From Oligella sp050920755 (GTDB lineage: Bacteria > Pseudomonadota > Gammaproteobacteria > Burkholderiales > Burkholderiaceae_B): a stretch of 64,000 nucleotides of DNA. The stretch lies in the NCBI RefSeq assembly GCF_050920755.1, contig NZ_CP158480.1, positions 2,356,001 through 2,420,000 on the forward strand. Reading direction: 5' to 3'. Both the position numbers and the translations under genes were made by a program. The notes beneath the pieces are model-generated. The model made no database searches. It saw nothing but the letters and a program-made list of their open reading frames with translations, and was not told the origin of the DNA. Below, one piece after another: positions 1 to 9,231 of the stretch. Every line of letters starts with the position of its first letter. Within the stretch, counting starts at the first letter, position 1.

Positions 1-574
1 CATTGCCGACATCCGATGGTCCTTAATCGGCTTACATAATATACAAAATGCCCTTGCGGCAATCAGTGCAGCTGAGCATATCGGCGTTAATCCGGCGCTG
101 GCTTGTGAGGCATTGACGCATTTTGAGGGTATTAAACGGCGCATGGAATTACGTGCAACTGTTCAACAAATAGCGGTTTACGATGACTTTGCGCACCACC
201 CTACAGCAATTACCACCACCTTGGCGGGTTTACGTAAGCAGGTTGGCGAGGCACGTATTATTGCCGTATTAGAGCCGCGCTCCAATACGATGAAGTTGGG
301 CACCATGTCGGCCCGTTTGCCGGAATCTTTAAAGCAAGCTGATTTGGTTTTCTGCTATAACGAAACTCAGGGTAAGCACAGCATTCGTTGGGATGCAGAG
401 AGCGTCTTTGCCGATATGCCGCAACCCACTGAGGTTCATCATGATTTAGCCCGATTGGTGCAGGCGGTTGCTGCTGCGGCACAGCCCGGCGACCATATTT
501 TGGTGATGAGTAACGGCGGTTTCGGCGGTTTTCACGACAAACTAATTACGACGCTAAAGCAAAAGTACAGTTAA
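1..574 (+). CDS. mpl: Mpl, UDP-N-acetylmuramate:L-Ala-γ-D-Glu-meso-DAP ligase (3' part, cut by window start)
   Basis: Cytoplasmic Mur-ligase-family enzyme that reattaches the recycled murein tripeptide to UDP-MurNAc. The frame is open from base 2, so this is the C-terminal ~190 residues of a protein normally about 450 long; the N-terminal half and ATP site lie outside the window. Visible family signatures are the linker segment with HFEGIKRRMELR, followed by YDDFAHHPTAI, which is typical of Mpl and MurC, and a C-terminal Rossmann-like domain ending in VMSNGGFGGFHDKL. The stop is followed 4 bases later by the yqiA start, so the two are probably co-transcribed. The assignment rests on these motifs; MurC is less likely given the yqiA–RNB–aroE neighbourhood. 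Confidence 0.9.
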   Translation, partial: IADIRWSLIGLHNIQNALAAISAAEHIGVNPALACEALTHFEGIKRRMELRATVQQIAVYDDFAHHPTAITTTLAGLRKQVGEARIIAVLEPRSNTMKLGTMSARLPESLKQADLVFCYNETQGKHSIRWDAESVFADMPQPTEVHHDLARLVQAVAAAAQPGDHILVMSNGGFGGFHDKLITTLKQKYS

Positions 575-578
575 GACG

Positions 579-1151
579 ATGATTTTATATCTACATGGAT
601 TTCGTTCCTCGCCCCAATCAATGAAGGCTCAGCTGATGGCGAAGGCCATGGCTGAGCGGGGCTTATCGGCGCAGTTTTTTATGCCGCAACTGCCGCCCTC
701 ACCGGCGCAAGCAATGCGTGATTGCGAGCGTATTATTGCCGAACATCATGATGGCAAGCAGCCTTTAACCATTATCGGCTCTTCCTTGGGTGGTTATTAT
801 GCGACTTATTTAGCTGAGCGGCATAACTGCCGCGCCGTACTGATTAATCCGGCGATTTATGCGACCCGTGATTTATCGACCCAATTAGGTCAATTAAGCT
901 ATTTCCATGATGATCGTCCCTTTCAGTTTACTGTAAAGGATTTATGTGAACTAGAGGCCTTGTTCCGTGCGCAAATCAAACCCGAACGCTACTTGTTATT
1001 AGCCGGCGACCGTGATGAAGTATTGGATTGGCAGGAAATGAGCAAACGCTACGCCGGTGCTAAGCAGGTGATCGTACCCGGTATTGATCATAGCTTCAGT
1101 TGCTTTAGCGACTATATAGCGGATATTATCGCCTTTGCCGGCTTAGCCTAG
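579..1151 (+). CDS. yqiA: YqiA-type alpha/beta-hydrolase esterase
   Basis: A 190-residue small alpha/beta hydrolase of the UPF0227/YqiA family. It opens with ILYLHGFRSSPQSMKA, the family's N-terminal beta-strand and HGF oxyanion element. The nucleophile elbow is GSSLGGYYAT near residue 66. The likely acid lies in GDRDEVLDW and the catalytic His in GIDHSFSCF near the C terminus. Family members hydrolyse short acyl esters in vitro; the physiological substrate is unknown. The gene starts 4 bases after mpl and 35 bases before the RNB–AroE ORF, an order common in Burkholderiales. Confidence 0.88.
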   Translation: MILYLHGFRSSPQSMKAQLMAKAMAERGLSAQFFMPQLPPSPAQAMRDCERIIAEHHDGKQPLTIIGSSLGGYYATYLAERHNCRAVLINPAIYATRDLSTQLGQLSYFHDDRPFQFTVKDLCELEALFRAQIKPERYLLLAGDRDEVLDWQEMSKRYAGAKQVIVPGIDHSFSCFSDYIADIIAFAGLA

Positions 1152-1186
1152 CAGCACCCTTTGCCCTATTACAGAGTTAAATAAGC

Positions 1187-4012
1187 ATGAATGTTATTTT
1201 TGAGGAAAGTGGCCAGTTCAAAGTTGCCCGCGTACTTTCTGAAACCGAAGCGAATTATCAGATTGAATTAAGTACCGGTAAGCGCAGCAAACTGAAACGC
1301 AATAATGTCATTTTCGAATTTGATAAGGCACCTTGTGCCTTAACTGAACTGCTGCCGAATGCGGAAAAGCAGGCCGAGGAAATCGATGCCGCTTTTTTAT
1401 GGGAATTTGCACCGCAAGCGGATTTCAAAGCGGAGGAGTTAGCCGGGGATTACTATGGGCATGAGCCGGATATTATTGAAAAACTGGCCTTATTAATCCG
1501 TTTACAGAGTGCGCCGGTTTATTTTCACCGTCGCGGCAAGGGCCAGTACAAAGCCGCCCCGCCGGAAATTCTAGAAGCGGCCCTGGCGGCAATTGAGAAG
1601 AAGCGTTTACAAGACGAGTTACAGGCACAGTGGATTGAAAGTTTAGTGAATTTTCAAATCCCTGAAGCTATGCGTGAGGAGCTTAACACTTTTCTTAGTC
1701 ATCCCAATAAAAACACCATGGCATGGAAAGCCTTTGAATCGGCACTCTCGCGTAGTGGACTGAATATTAAGGAGATGCTCTTAAAGCTCGGTGTTTATAG
1801 GGATGAACTGGCAATTACGCTAGCCGGCTTTTTAGAAAAGCATTTCCCCAAAGGCTATGAAACGCCGGCATTGTCTTTGCCGAAAATACCGGAGCTACCC
1901 GTGGCCGAGCTTGAAGCCTACTCAATTGATAATGACTCAACCACTGAAATTGATGATGCCTTTTCAATTAAGCATATAGCGGGTGAGGTTTATCAATTCG
2001 GCGTACATATTGCCGCCCCTGCTCTGGTGGTGACTAGGGATTCCGACTTAGACTTGGCTGCACGCAAACGCATGTCCACGATCTATTTGCCCGGCAAAAA
2101 AATCACCATGCAAGGCGACAATCTGATTAATGCTTTTTCTCTTAATGCCGGTGAAGCTAAGCCTTGTATCTCCCTCTATGTGGTGGCCAATATTGAAAGT
2201 GGTGAAATCATCAGCGAAGAGAGCAAGGTTGAAAGTATCAAAATTAAGGAGAACCTGCGCTTATCGCAATTTGATAATGCACTTTTCACAAGGGAAAATC
2301 TGGCTGATGAGTCGGTTGATCTTCCCTATGCTTTTTTAATCCGTCCTCTCTGGCGCTTAACTCGCCATTTGAGTGCCAAGCGCGACGAGGTGCGGGGCTA
2401 CCCTGAAAAGCATCAGGGCGTTGAATTCGGCTTTGAGTTATCGGGCGATTGGCAGGATCAGGCCTCGCTTGTGAATTTAGTACCGCGCGCTCGCGATAAT
2501 CCCATTGATCTGATGATTGGTGAAATGATGATTTTCACCAATGTGCTCTGGTCCGGTATGTTGAGTCGCTTAAAGGTGCCGGGTATTTTCCGTACTCAGC
2601 AATTCGGTCGTGCCAAGCAAAGCTCGCATGCCGTGCCGCACCAAAGCATGGGTGTACCGCAATATGCGTGGATGACTTCGCCCCTGCGGCGCTATGTGGA
2701 TCTCTTAAACCAACAGCAATTAATCAGTGCGATTGAACATGGCGTGTCCGCCCCCTTGGTGGTTCCTTATAAACCCAAGGACATGGATTTATTGGTGGTG
2801 ATGACGCAATTCGACACCCTGATTCAACAATGGCGCAACTTCCAAGACAGTATGGAGCGCTTTTGGTCACTGCGTTGGTTACAGCAGCAAAATATCACTG
2901 AGGCCGAAGCGAAGGTTATTCGCGATGATTTAGTCCGCCTAAGCATCGCGCCCCTGACCCTGACGGTGGACGGCATGCCGGAATATGAGCGCGGTACCGT
3001 GGTTAAAATTAAGTTCGATAGCATTAATTTACTCAAACTCAATGCCGGCGCTCATTTTGTGGCCTTTATTGCGGCCCCTGACTTAGATGAAGAGGACGAG
3101 GAAGAGGACAACGAGGAAATGGATGAAATGACAGAAAACAGCATGGCTCCCGACACACAAGAAGAGGCCGTACGTTGTGCCGTCTTCGGCTACCCTATTG
3201 CCCAAAGCGTCTCCCCTACCTTACATGCCATCGCGGCGCAACAAAGCGGCCTAAACCTACAATACGACAAGGTGGAGGTTAAGCCTGAAGACTTTAACGA
3301 AACGGTGCAACAGTTTTTTGCTGAAGGTGGTCGAGGTTTGAATATCACCATTCCATTTAAGCTTGAAGCGTTTGAATTGGCTAAAAATCATTTAACTGAT
3401 AGAGCGAAAGCGGCTCAAGCGGTGAATACTTTATGGTCGAAAGATGGCGAAATTTACGGCGATAACACTGACGGCATAGGCTTAGTCAATGACATTCAAA
3501 ACCAAGGTCATCAAATTCAGGGTAAAAAAGTACTTTTAATCGGTGCCGGTGGTGCCGCCCGCGGCGCACTATTGCCGTTATTAGAAGCCGGTTGTGCAGC
3601 ATTGCATATTGCCAATCGCACCGCTACCAAGGCGGAGGCACTAGCTGAGCAGGCTCAAGCACTCAATCAAGAAGACACGGCTATCAGCGCAGGCGGTTTA
3701 GATGATATTCCCGGTCAATGGGATATTGTGATTAATGCCAGCGCCAGTAGCTTGGAAGATGCCCCCTTAGCCATTCCCTCAACGATTTTTGCAGACAATG
3801 CGCTTGCTTATGATATGGTATATCGTCCCGGTGGTAACACCGCTTTTCTGGCACAAAGTAAGTCTTTGGGTGCAAAGCATCAGTTAGACGGACTGGGTAT
3901 GTTGGTCGGCCAAGGCGTAGAGAGTTTTAGAATTTGGCATGGTCTGGAAGTTGATGCAACTCATGTTCTGCGTGAGTTACGTGACACCATACAAGCTCAA
4001 CAGCAGCCTTAG
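1187..4012 (+). CDS. RNB-family exoribonuclease fused to shikimate dehydrogenase (AroE)
   Basis: One 941-codon frame joins two enzymes. Residues ~1–640 are an RNase II/R-type exoribonuclease: SIDNDSTTEIDDA near residue 245 carries the metal-binding aspartates, and TSPLRRYVDLLNQQQL is the RNB C-terminal motif. A linker of about 18 mostly acidic residues follows. Residues ~648–941 are AroE, which makes shikimate with NADPH: the catalytic Lys lies in NITIPFK, the catalytic Asp in DNTDGIGLVND, the nucleotide loop in IGAGGAARG, and ANRTATKA follows. In relatives these are usually separate adjacent genes. An internal ATG at 3128 has a GAGGA 11 bases upstream, so AroE could also be made alone. Whether this is a real fusion or a one-base indel in the purine-rich linker cannot be settled from sequence. 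Both domains look intact. Confidence 0.85.
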   Translation: MNVIFEESGQFKVARVLSETEANYQIELSTGKRSKLKRNNVIFEFDKAPCALTELLPNAEKQAEEIDAAFLWEFAPQADFKAEELAGDYYGHEPDIIEKLALLIRLQSAPVYFHRRGKGQYKAAPPEILEAALAAIEKKRLQDELQAQWIESLVNFQIPEAMREELNTFLSHPNKNTMAWKAFESALSRSGLNIKEMLLKLGVYRDELAITLAGFLEKHFPKGYETPALSLPKIPELPVAELEAYSIDNDSTTEIDDAFSIKHIAGEVYQFGVHIAAPALVVTRDSDLDLAARKRMSTIYLPGKKITMQGDNLINAFSLNAGEAKPCISLYVVANIESGEIISEESKVESIKIKENLRLSQFDNALFTRENLADESVDLPYAFLIRPLWRLTRHLSAKRDEVRGYPEKHQGVEFGFELSGDWQDQASLVNLVPRARDNPIDLMIGEMMIFTNVLWSGMLSRLKVPGIFRTQQFGRAKQSSHAVPHQSMGVPQYAWMTSPLRRYVDLLNQQQLISAIEHGVSAPLVVPYKPKDMDLLVVMTQFDTLIQQWRNFQDSMERFWSLRWLQQQNITEAEAKVIRDDLVRLSIAPLTLTVDGMPEYERGTVVKIKFDSINLLKLNAGAHFVAFIAAPDLDEEDEEEDNEEMDEMTENSMAPDTQEEAVRCAVFGYPIAQSVSPTLHAIAAQQSGLNLQYDKVEVKPEDFNETVQQFFAEGGRGLNITIPFKLEAFELAKNHLTDRAKAAQAVNTLWSKDGEIYGDNTDGIGLVNDIQNQGHQIQGKKVLLIGAGGAARGALLPLLEAGCAALHIANRTATKAEALAEQAQALNQEDTAISAGGLDDIPGQWDIVINASASSLEDAPLAIPSTIFADNALAYDMVYRPGGNTAFLAQSKSLGAKHQLDGLGMLVGQGVESFRIWHGLEVDATHVLRELRDTIQAQQQP

Positions 4013-4050
4013 AATCGGCTAAAATGTCATTTTGACCCTTTAGAGCTTCT

Positions 4051-5202
4051 ATGAAAACAGCGCGTCGATATATTGCCAGCGAAATATACCGTAGCACCAT
4101 TGCAGTCACACTTGTTTTGGTGGGCTTATTCATGTTTTTTGACATGATCGAAAACCTCGATAATCTTAACGAGCTTTTTACTTTCAGCTCTCTGCTATGG
4201 TTACAGATCATGCAAATACCGACTCGTATGTATGACCTGCTCCCTATTGCGCTATTGATCGGTTCGATTATTGCCTTAGCCGGTTTAGCGCAGCGTAATG
4301 AATTGGTGGTGCTGCGCGTTTCCGGTGTCAGCAGTCGTAATCTGCTCGGCATGTTATGGATCGGGACGATTCCAATTATGATTTTTGCACTGTTGCTATC
4401 AGAGGGTGTAACGCCTTATGCTGAATCCAAAACCAGCCAATTAAATCTACAGCTGCTCGGCAAAAGCAGCGGTGCCCGCATGAACAGTGGCTATTGGTTT
4501 AGAGAACCGGCCGATAACGGCGCGCTTAGAGTAATTAATATCTCGCGTTTCAGCTCAGAGACCCGGGTAGAGGATATCCGCATTTATAACTTTGACAGCG
4601 AGGGTAAATTCAAGGAGCTAATTCACGCTAAACAGGGTACTTTCCAACATCAGGAATTACAACTCAGCAAGGCAAAGCTTATTCGAACGGATTTTGATTT
4701 ACAAAGCGCCTTAAAGGATCCGAATGCACCACTGACACCTTTAAGTACACAGACGATGGTTGAAAGCTATACCATTGCGACTACCTTAACCCAAGAGCGT
4801 TTATTAGCCAGTGAGCTGCAGCCGGATCGCATGTCGATTGTGGGATTATTAGACTATATACAGTATTTGGATGAAAACCGTCTCCAATCCAATCGACAGG
4901 TGGTGGCCTTATGGCGCAAGGGGGTGTATCCCTTTACCCTGTTAGTGATGATCACTTTAGCGGCACCCATCAGTTTTATGCAAACTCGTAAGGGTGGCGC
5001 CGGTCTTAAGGTCTTTGGTGGTATCTTAATCGGTGTGGTCTTTTTTATGATTAACCAATTAGCGCTTAACCTCGGTATGCTGAATAATTTACCCCCTTGG
5101 TTAACCGCACTGGCACCAAATACCATTGCCCTCGTCATAGCGAGCCTAGCCCTTTATTTAATTGAAAGAAAGAATCGTCCTAACCGCAAAACACATGCCT
5201 AA
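4051..5202 (+). CDS. lptG: LptG, LPS export ABC transporter permease
   Basis: Inner-membrane permease of the LptB2FG complex, which extracts lipopolysaccharide and passes it to LptC/LptA. The 383 residues fit the family. An N-terminal block of transmembrane helices includes LLPIALLIGSIIALAGLAQRNELVVLRVSGVS, the conserved coupling-helix region. A soluble periplasmic beta-jellyroll follows (~130–280), then three C-terminal helices. The usual partner lptF is not next to it: upstream is the RNB–AroE gene, so lptF must be elsewhere. The stop overlaps the proposed apaH start. The Alcaligenaceae-like context and the AQRNELVVLRVSG motif favour LptG over LptF. Confidence 0.9.
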   Translation: MKTARRYIASEIYRSTIAVTLVLVGLFMFFDMIENLDNLNELFTFSSLLWLQIMQIPTRMYDLLPIALLIGSIIALAGLAQRNELVVLRVSGVSSRNLLGMLWIGTIPIMIFALLLSEGVTPYAESKTSQLNLQLLGKSSGARMNSGYWFREPADNGALRVINISRFSSETRVEDIRIYNFDSEGKFKELIHAKQGTFQHQELQLSKAKLIRTDFDLQSALKDPNAPLTPLSTQTMVESYTIATTLTQERLLASELQPDRMSIVGLLDYIQYLDENRLQSNRQVVALWRKGVYPFTLLVMITLAAPISFMQTRKGGAGLKVFGGILIGVVFFMINQLALNLGMLNNLPPWLTALAPNTIALVIASLALYLIERKNRPNRKTHA

Positions 5203-6160
5203 AAAAGCTACGAAAAAATCGACCGAAAAACATCTGATTGAAGCAAGCGGCACAGTCAATTCTCTGCTTGACACAAATCCTGCTTCGGCAATGCCTAATA
5301 TCTGGGCCATTGGCGATGTGCAGGGTTGCTATCAGCAATTGGAAAGCTTATTAAATCATCCGGAAATCAGAAATGATCCGCACTGTAAGCTATGGTTTGC
5401 CGGGGATATTATCAATCGCGGTAAGGACTCCTTAAAAACGCTTAAATGCATTATGGATTTGGGCGACCGCGCCATTACCATCTTGGGTAACCACGATATT
5501 CATTGTTTAGCCGTGGCGGCCGGCTTTAGACGTGAGCATCCTAGTGATACCATCGGTGAGATTTTAAAATCAAAAAACCGCAATGATTATATCGAATGGC
5601 TGCGCACACGCCCTTTAGCGCATTACGCCTACGGGCATCTGATGGTGCATGCAGGTGTGATGAAACCGTGGACAACAGCAAAGGCTTTGGAGTTAGCCGA
5701 AGAGGTCAGCAACAAGGTTTTAAAATCGGATAAATGGCAACAAAAGCTGGCACAAGTTTTCGGTAACGAACCGAATAACTGGGACGACGCTTTAAAAGGT
5801 AGCAAACGTCAACGGGTGGTGATTAACGCCTTTACCCGTATGCGTATGTGCTTTTTGGACGGCGCTATGGATTTTTCCTATAAGGGTGCGCCGCAATTAC
5901 ACCCCGTGCATCATGGCGTTAAGGTACTGCCTTGGTTTGAATTGGACGATCGCCAAGCTGCCGATACCACGATTATCTTCGGCCATTGGTCCACGCTTGG
6001 CCTGTTAATTCGTCCGCATTTATTAGCCTTGGATACGGGCTGCGTATGGGGCGGTCGCCTGACGGCAATCCGCTTAAATGATAGAAAAGTGATTCAAATT
6101 CCATATACTGAAGGCAGCGTCGATACGCTTAGCTCCAGAATTTGGACGATAAAAAATTAA
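5195..6160 (+). CDS. apaH: ApaH, symmetrical bis(5'-nucleosyl)-tetraphosphatase
   Basis: Metallophosphatase that splits Ap4A into two ADP. The motifs are in order: IGDVQGCYQQL (GDxxG), FAGDIINRGKDS (GDxxxRG), ILGNHDIHCLA (GNHD), MVHAGV and later FGHWSTLGL. The start is uncertain. ATG 5195 overlaps the lptG stop and gives 321 residues with a lysine-rich ~32-residue N-terminal extension; ATG 5291 would begin right at the catalytic fold (MPNIWAIGDVQGC) but shows no clear ribosome-binding site. An upstream start at 5162 inside lptG is less likely. It converges on plsC, whose stop is 17 bases away. Confidence 0.88.
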   Translation: MPKKATKKSTEKHLIEASGTVNSLLDTNPASAMPNIWAIGDVQGCYQQLESLLNHPEIRNDPHCKLWFAGDIINRGKDSLKTLKCIMDLGDRAITILGNHDIHCLAVAAGFRREHPSDTIGEILKSKNRNDYIEWLRTRPLAHYAYGHLMVHAGVMKPWTTAKALELAEEVSNKVLKSDKWQQKLAQVFGNEPNNWDDALKGSKRQRVVINAFTRMRMCFLDGAMDFSYKGAPQLHPVHHGVKVLPWFELDDRQAADTTIIFGHWSTLGLLIRPHLLALDTGCVWGGRLTAIRLNDRKVIQIPYTEGSVDTLSSRIWTIKN

Positions 6161-6176
6161 GTGTCTGCCTGTTGCT

Positions 6177-6989
6177 TTAGAGGTTCTGACTGTCTGCATC
6201 CCCGGCTGAGGTAGCAGAATCCATTACGACATCAGACACAATCACTACATCACGCTCAACTTCAGCTTTAATCTGTTCATAGCAATGCTGCGCTGCTTCT
6301 ACCCGATTAATACCCTCACCGCTTAGGGGCTGTAAATAGCGAACCGTTACGGAAATACCGAAATTACTCAGCAAAACCCAGATATTGTGCACTAAAGTCT
6401 CATCGCCGATAAAGGATGGATAACCGCTTCGCTCACCTTTAAAATAAAGCAAAATAGCTACCGGTTGTATCGGCACCTGTGCCTTTAGCGGAGCCTCTAA
6501 CAAACCGCCGAAAAAGCTTTTGACACTTAAACCGTCAGAGGTGGTACCCTCGGGAAAAAGACCGGTACACATGCCCTTCGCATAGCGTATATCCAGCTCC
6601 TGATTAACACCACGCATGGCCGAGCGACTGCTACGATCAACAAAAATTGTCCCCGCCTGTGCCACCAAACGACCGACAACGGGCCAGTCCTTAATCTCTT
6701 TTTTGGCGACAAAAGCGGTGGTGCGGCAACTATTGAGAATAAAAATATCAATCCACGAAACGTGATTTGCAACCAGCATCACCGCACCTTGCTGAATCGG
6801 CGAGCCCTCAACCCTGACCTTGACCCCCAAGACCAGAATTAAGAGTTTAGACCAAGCTTTGATAATACTTTCACGTTGAGATTGCTTCAGCAACGGGAAA
6901 ATAAAACCGGTAAAAAAAAGACCGATAATCAGTAAAAGAACAAGTAAAACTAATCGAATTAGAAAACGCAGCACTCGGATTAGAATCAC
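6177..6989 (-). CDS. plsC: PlsC-like 1-acyl-sn-glycerol-3-phosphate acyltransferase
   Basis: Membrane-bound acyltransferase that makes phosphatidic acid from lysophosphatidic acid. A hydrophobic N-terminal helix (RFLIRLVLLVLLLIIGLFF) anchors it. The HX4D catalytic motif is in NHVSWIDIFIL, and the acceptor motif is FPEGTTSDG. The chosen start is the GTG at 6989, which overlaps the pyrC' stop as GTGA and sits just behind a strong GGAGGAGGAG ribosome-binding site. Starting at 7004 would add five residues and place the start codon inside that site. It is the last gene of the rubredoxin–yqgE–ruvX–pyrRBC' operon. Acyl specificity cannot be read from the sequence. Confidence 0.88.
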   Translation of the reverse strand: MILIRVLRFLIRLVLLVLLLIIGLFFTGFIFPLLKQSQRESIIKAWSKLLILVLGVKVRVEGSPIQQGAVMLVANHVSWIDIFILNSCRTTAFVAKKEIKDWPVVGRLVAQAGTIFVDRSSRSAMRGVNQELDIRYAKGMCTGLFPEGTTSDGLSVKSFFGGLLEAPLKAQVPIQPVAILLYFKGERSGYPSFIGDETLVHNIWVLLSNFGISVTVRYLQPLSGEGINRVEAAQHCYEQIKAEVERDVVIVSDVVMDSATSAGDADSQNL

Positions 6990-8278
6990 TTCTCCTCCTC
7001 CCACATCACACGACCACTGACGATAGTGAGCTTGACGCGACCCGGTACTTGGTAATTAATAAATGGCGTATGTACACTCTGGCTGAGTAAGCTATTACGA
7101 TTAACCGTCCAGTACTCCGCCAGATCCACCAGGGTCAAATCCGCCGGTGATCCGACTGAGAGCTGACCGCAAGAAGAAAATGCCGGTGCTGCCTGCTGCA
7201 AAATAGAAACCGGCCCGCAAGTCACCTTGGTTAATGCATCCAATAAAGGCACGTCATTTTCTTTAGCCCATTTATAAACCAGAGAAAACAGTAATTCGAC
7301 ACCGGAAGCACCGGGAATCGCCTCGGCAAAAGGTACTAATTTATCCTCATCATCCAAAGGGATATGATCTGAACAAATCGCATCAATGGTACCGTCCATC
7401 AAACCCTGAGTAATGGCATCCCGATCACGTTGACCACGTAAAGGCGGATCCAAACGGTAATTACTGTCAAAATAACCGATATCCACATCAGTCAAATGCA
7501 CATGATTGATGGACACATCACAAGTCACCGGCAGCCCCTCAGCCTTGGCTTGACGCACCAACTCAATACCTTGCGCACTGGATAGACGACATAAATGCAA
7601 ACGTACGCCTATGCTGCGCTGTAATTCAAATAAGGCATGTAACGCAATGGTTTCGCTCTGCACCGGAATACCGGCTAAACCCAAGCGTGAAGCCACCTCA
7701 CCGCTGGCTGCCACACCGTTAGCGCTGAGACTGCGTTCATGCGGTCTTAACCACAAGCTGTAATCAAAGCTCTTGGCATATTGCATACATTGCTTCAATG
7801 TACCCAATTCCGGTAAAGGGCGATTCGCCTGAGAAAAGGCCACACAACCGGCACGAGTCAACTCGGCCATTTCAGTAATACGCTCACCATTTAGCCCCAT
7901 GGTCATAGCACCCAAGGGATACACATAAGTCTGATTTAATGAGCGTGCACGATGCTTCAACATCTCCACTAAACCCGGCTCATCCAGTGTCGGATCGGTA
8001 TCCGGCGGTAATACCAGACGTGTCACACCACCGGATAAGGCAGCCGTTAATTCATTTTCTAAAGTATCTCGGTGCTCATAACCGGGCTCACGTAAACGCA
8101 CGGATAAATCCACTAAGCCCGGAATCACTGCTAAGCCGGCGGCATCAATCACACGCTCCGCTTCAAAACCCACCGGATCGATGGCCACAATACGCTGACC
8201 GGCGATCGCGATATCGTGCACTGCATCTAATTTATTTTTAGGATCAAGTAAACGACCGTTTTTAATTAGAATATTCAT
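6986..8278 (-). CDS. pyrC': PyrC', dihydroorotase-like (probably non-catalytic) partner of aspartate transcarbamoylase
   Basis: A 430-residue amidohydrolase-fold protein of the class I dihydroorotase type. Where active enzymes have DxHxHLREPG with two zinc-binding histidines, this protein reads GLVDLSVRLREPGYEHRDT: both histidines are replaced (Ser, Arg). Some later motifs remain (SINHVHL, ICSDHIPLD). In Pseudomonas and relatives such a pyrC' gene follows pyrB and encodes an inactive subunit needed to assemble the class A ATCase dodecamer. The TAATG overlap with pyrB supports that role here. A true dihydroorotase should therefore exist elsewhere in the genome. Inactivity is inferred from the missing ligands, not shown. 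Confidence 0.88.
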   Translation of the reverse strand: MNILIKNGRLLDPKNKLDAVHDIAIAGQRIVAIDPVGFEAERVIDAAGLAVIPGLVDLSVRLREPGYEHRDTLENELTAALSGGVTRLVLPPDTDPTLDEPGLVEMLKHRARSLNQTYVYPLGAMTMGLNGERITEMAELTRAGCVAFSQANRPLPELGTLKQCMQYAKSFDYSLWLRPHERSLSANGVAASGEVASRLGLAGIPVQSETIALHALFELQRSIGVRLHLCRLSSAQGIELVRQAKAEGLPVTCDVSINHVHLTDVDIGYFDSNYRLDPPLRGQRDRDAITQGLMDGTIDAICSDHIPLDDEDKLVPFAEAIPGASGVELLFSLVYKWAKENDVPLLDALTKVTCGPVSILQQAAPAFSSCGQLSVGSPADLTLVDLAEYWTVNRNSLLSQSVHTPFINYQVPGRVKLTIVSGRVMWEEEK

Positions 8279-9231
8279 TACTCAGAAGCTCCTGCAACAA
8301 TACTCATTACTGCCATACGTACTGCAATACCGAAAGTCACTTGATCCAAAATCACGGCTTGCGGTGAATCGGCGACATCGGTGGCGATTTCAACCCCGCG
8401 ATTCATCGGTCCGGGGTGCATCACAATGGCATCATCCTTGGCTAAGGCCAATTTATCCATCGTCAGACCGTAATTTTTAAAATACTCATGCGATGAAGGT
8501 AAAAACGCACCGCTCATACGCTCATTTTGGATGCGCAACATAATCACCACATCCACATCACGCAAACCCTCATTCATATCGTGATAAATCCGTACCCCCA
8601 TCAGAGTCAAATCACCCGGGATCAGCGTTTGCGGACCGATCACGCGAATTTCCGGTACACCGAGCGTCGTTAACGCGTGGATATTGGAGCGCGCTACACG
8701 TGAATGCAATACATCGCCCACAATGGCCACCGTCAAATTACTGAAATCCTTTTTGAAATGACGAATGGTGTACATGTCCAATAAGGCTTGAGTCGGGTGG
8801 GCATGTCGACCGTCACCGGCATTAACCACATGAATATGTGGTGCCACATGCCGGGCAATCAGATACGGCGCTCCGCTGGCTTGGTGACGCACCACAAAAA
8901 TATCCGCCTGCATGGCGGTCAGATTGGCAATCGTATCTAACAACGTCTCCCCCTTGGAGGTGGAGGAGACGTTAATATTTAAATTATAAACATCGGCCGA
9001 TAAGCGCTTAGCGGCGATCTCAAAAGTCGTGCGGGTACGGGTTGAGTTTTCGAAAAAAAGATTAAAAACACTTTTACCGCGTAGAATAGGGACTTTTTTA
9101 ACCTCACGCTCAGCTAACGGAACAAAGGTCTCTGCCGTATCGAGAATATGTGTAATCACATCGTACGGCAAGCCCTCGGTGCTGAGCAAATGAATTAATT
9201 CACCATGCTTATTTAATTGAGGGTTAGACAT
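8278..9231 (-). CDS. pyrB: PyrB, aspartate carbamoyltransferase catalytic chain
   Basis: Condenses carbamoyl phosphate with L-aspartate, the committed step of pyrimidine synthesis. The carbamoyl-phosphate site is FFENSTRTRTTFE, followed by the GETLLDT segment and HPTQALLDMYT, with MHPGPMNRG near the C terminus. The ATG at 9231 was chosen: it lies inside the last codons of pyrR and has AGAGG seven to eight bases upstream, whereas a TTG two codons earlier has no better signal. It is translationally coupled to pyrR upstream and pyrC' downstream. No pyrI regulatory chain is present, consistent with the class A holoenzyme. Confidence 0.95.
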   Translation of the reverse strand: MSNPQLNKHGELIHLLSTEGLPYDVITHILDTAETFVPLAEREVKKVPILRGKSVFNLFFENSTRTRTTFEIAAKRLSADVYNLNINVSSTSKGETLLDTIANLTAMQADIFVVRHQASGAPYLIARHVAPHIHVVNAGDGRHAHPTQALLDMYTIRHFKKDFSNLTVAIVGDVLHSRVARSNIHALTTLGVPEIRVIGPQTLIPGDLTLMGVRIYHDMNEGLRDVDVVIMLRIQNERMSGAFLPSSHEYFKNYGLTMDKLALAKDDAIVMHPGPMNRGVEIATDVADSPQAVILDQVTFGIAVRMAVMSIVAGASE

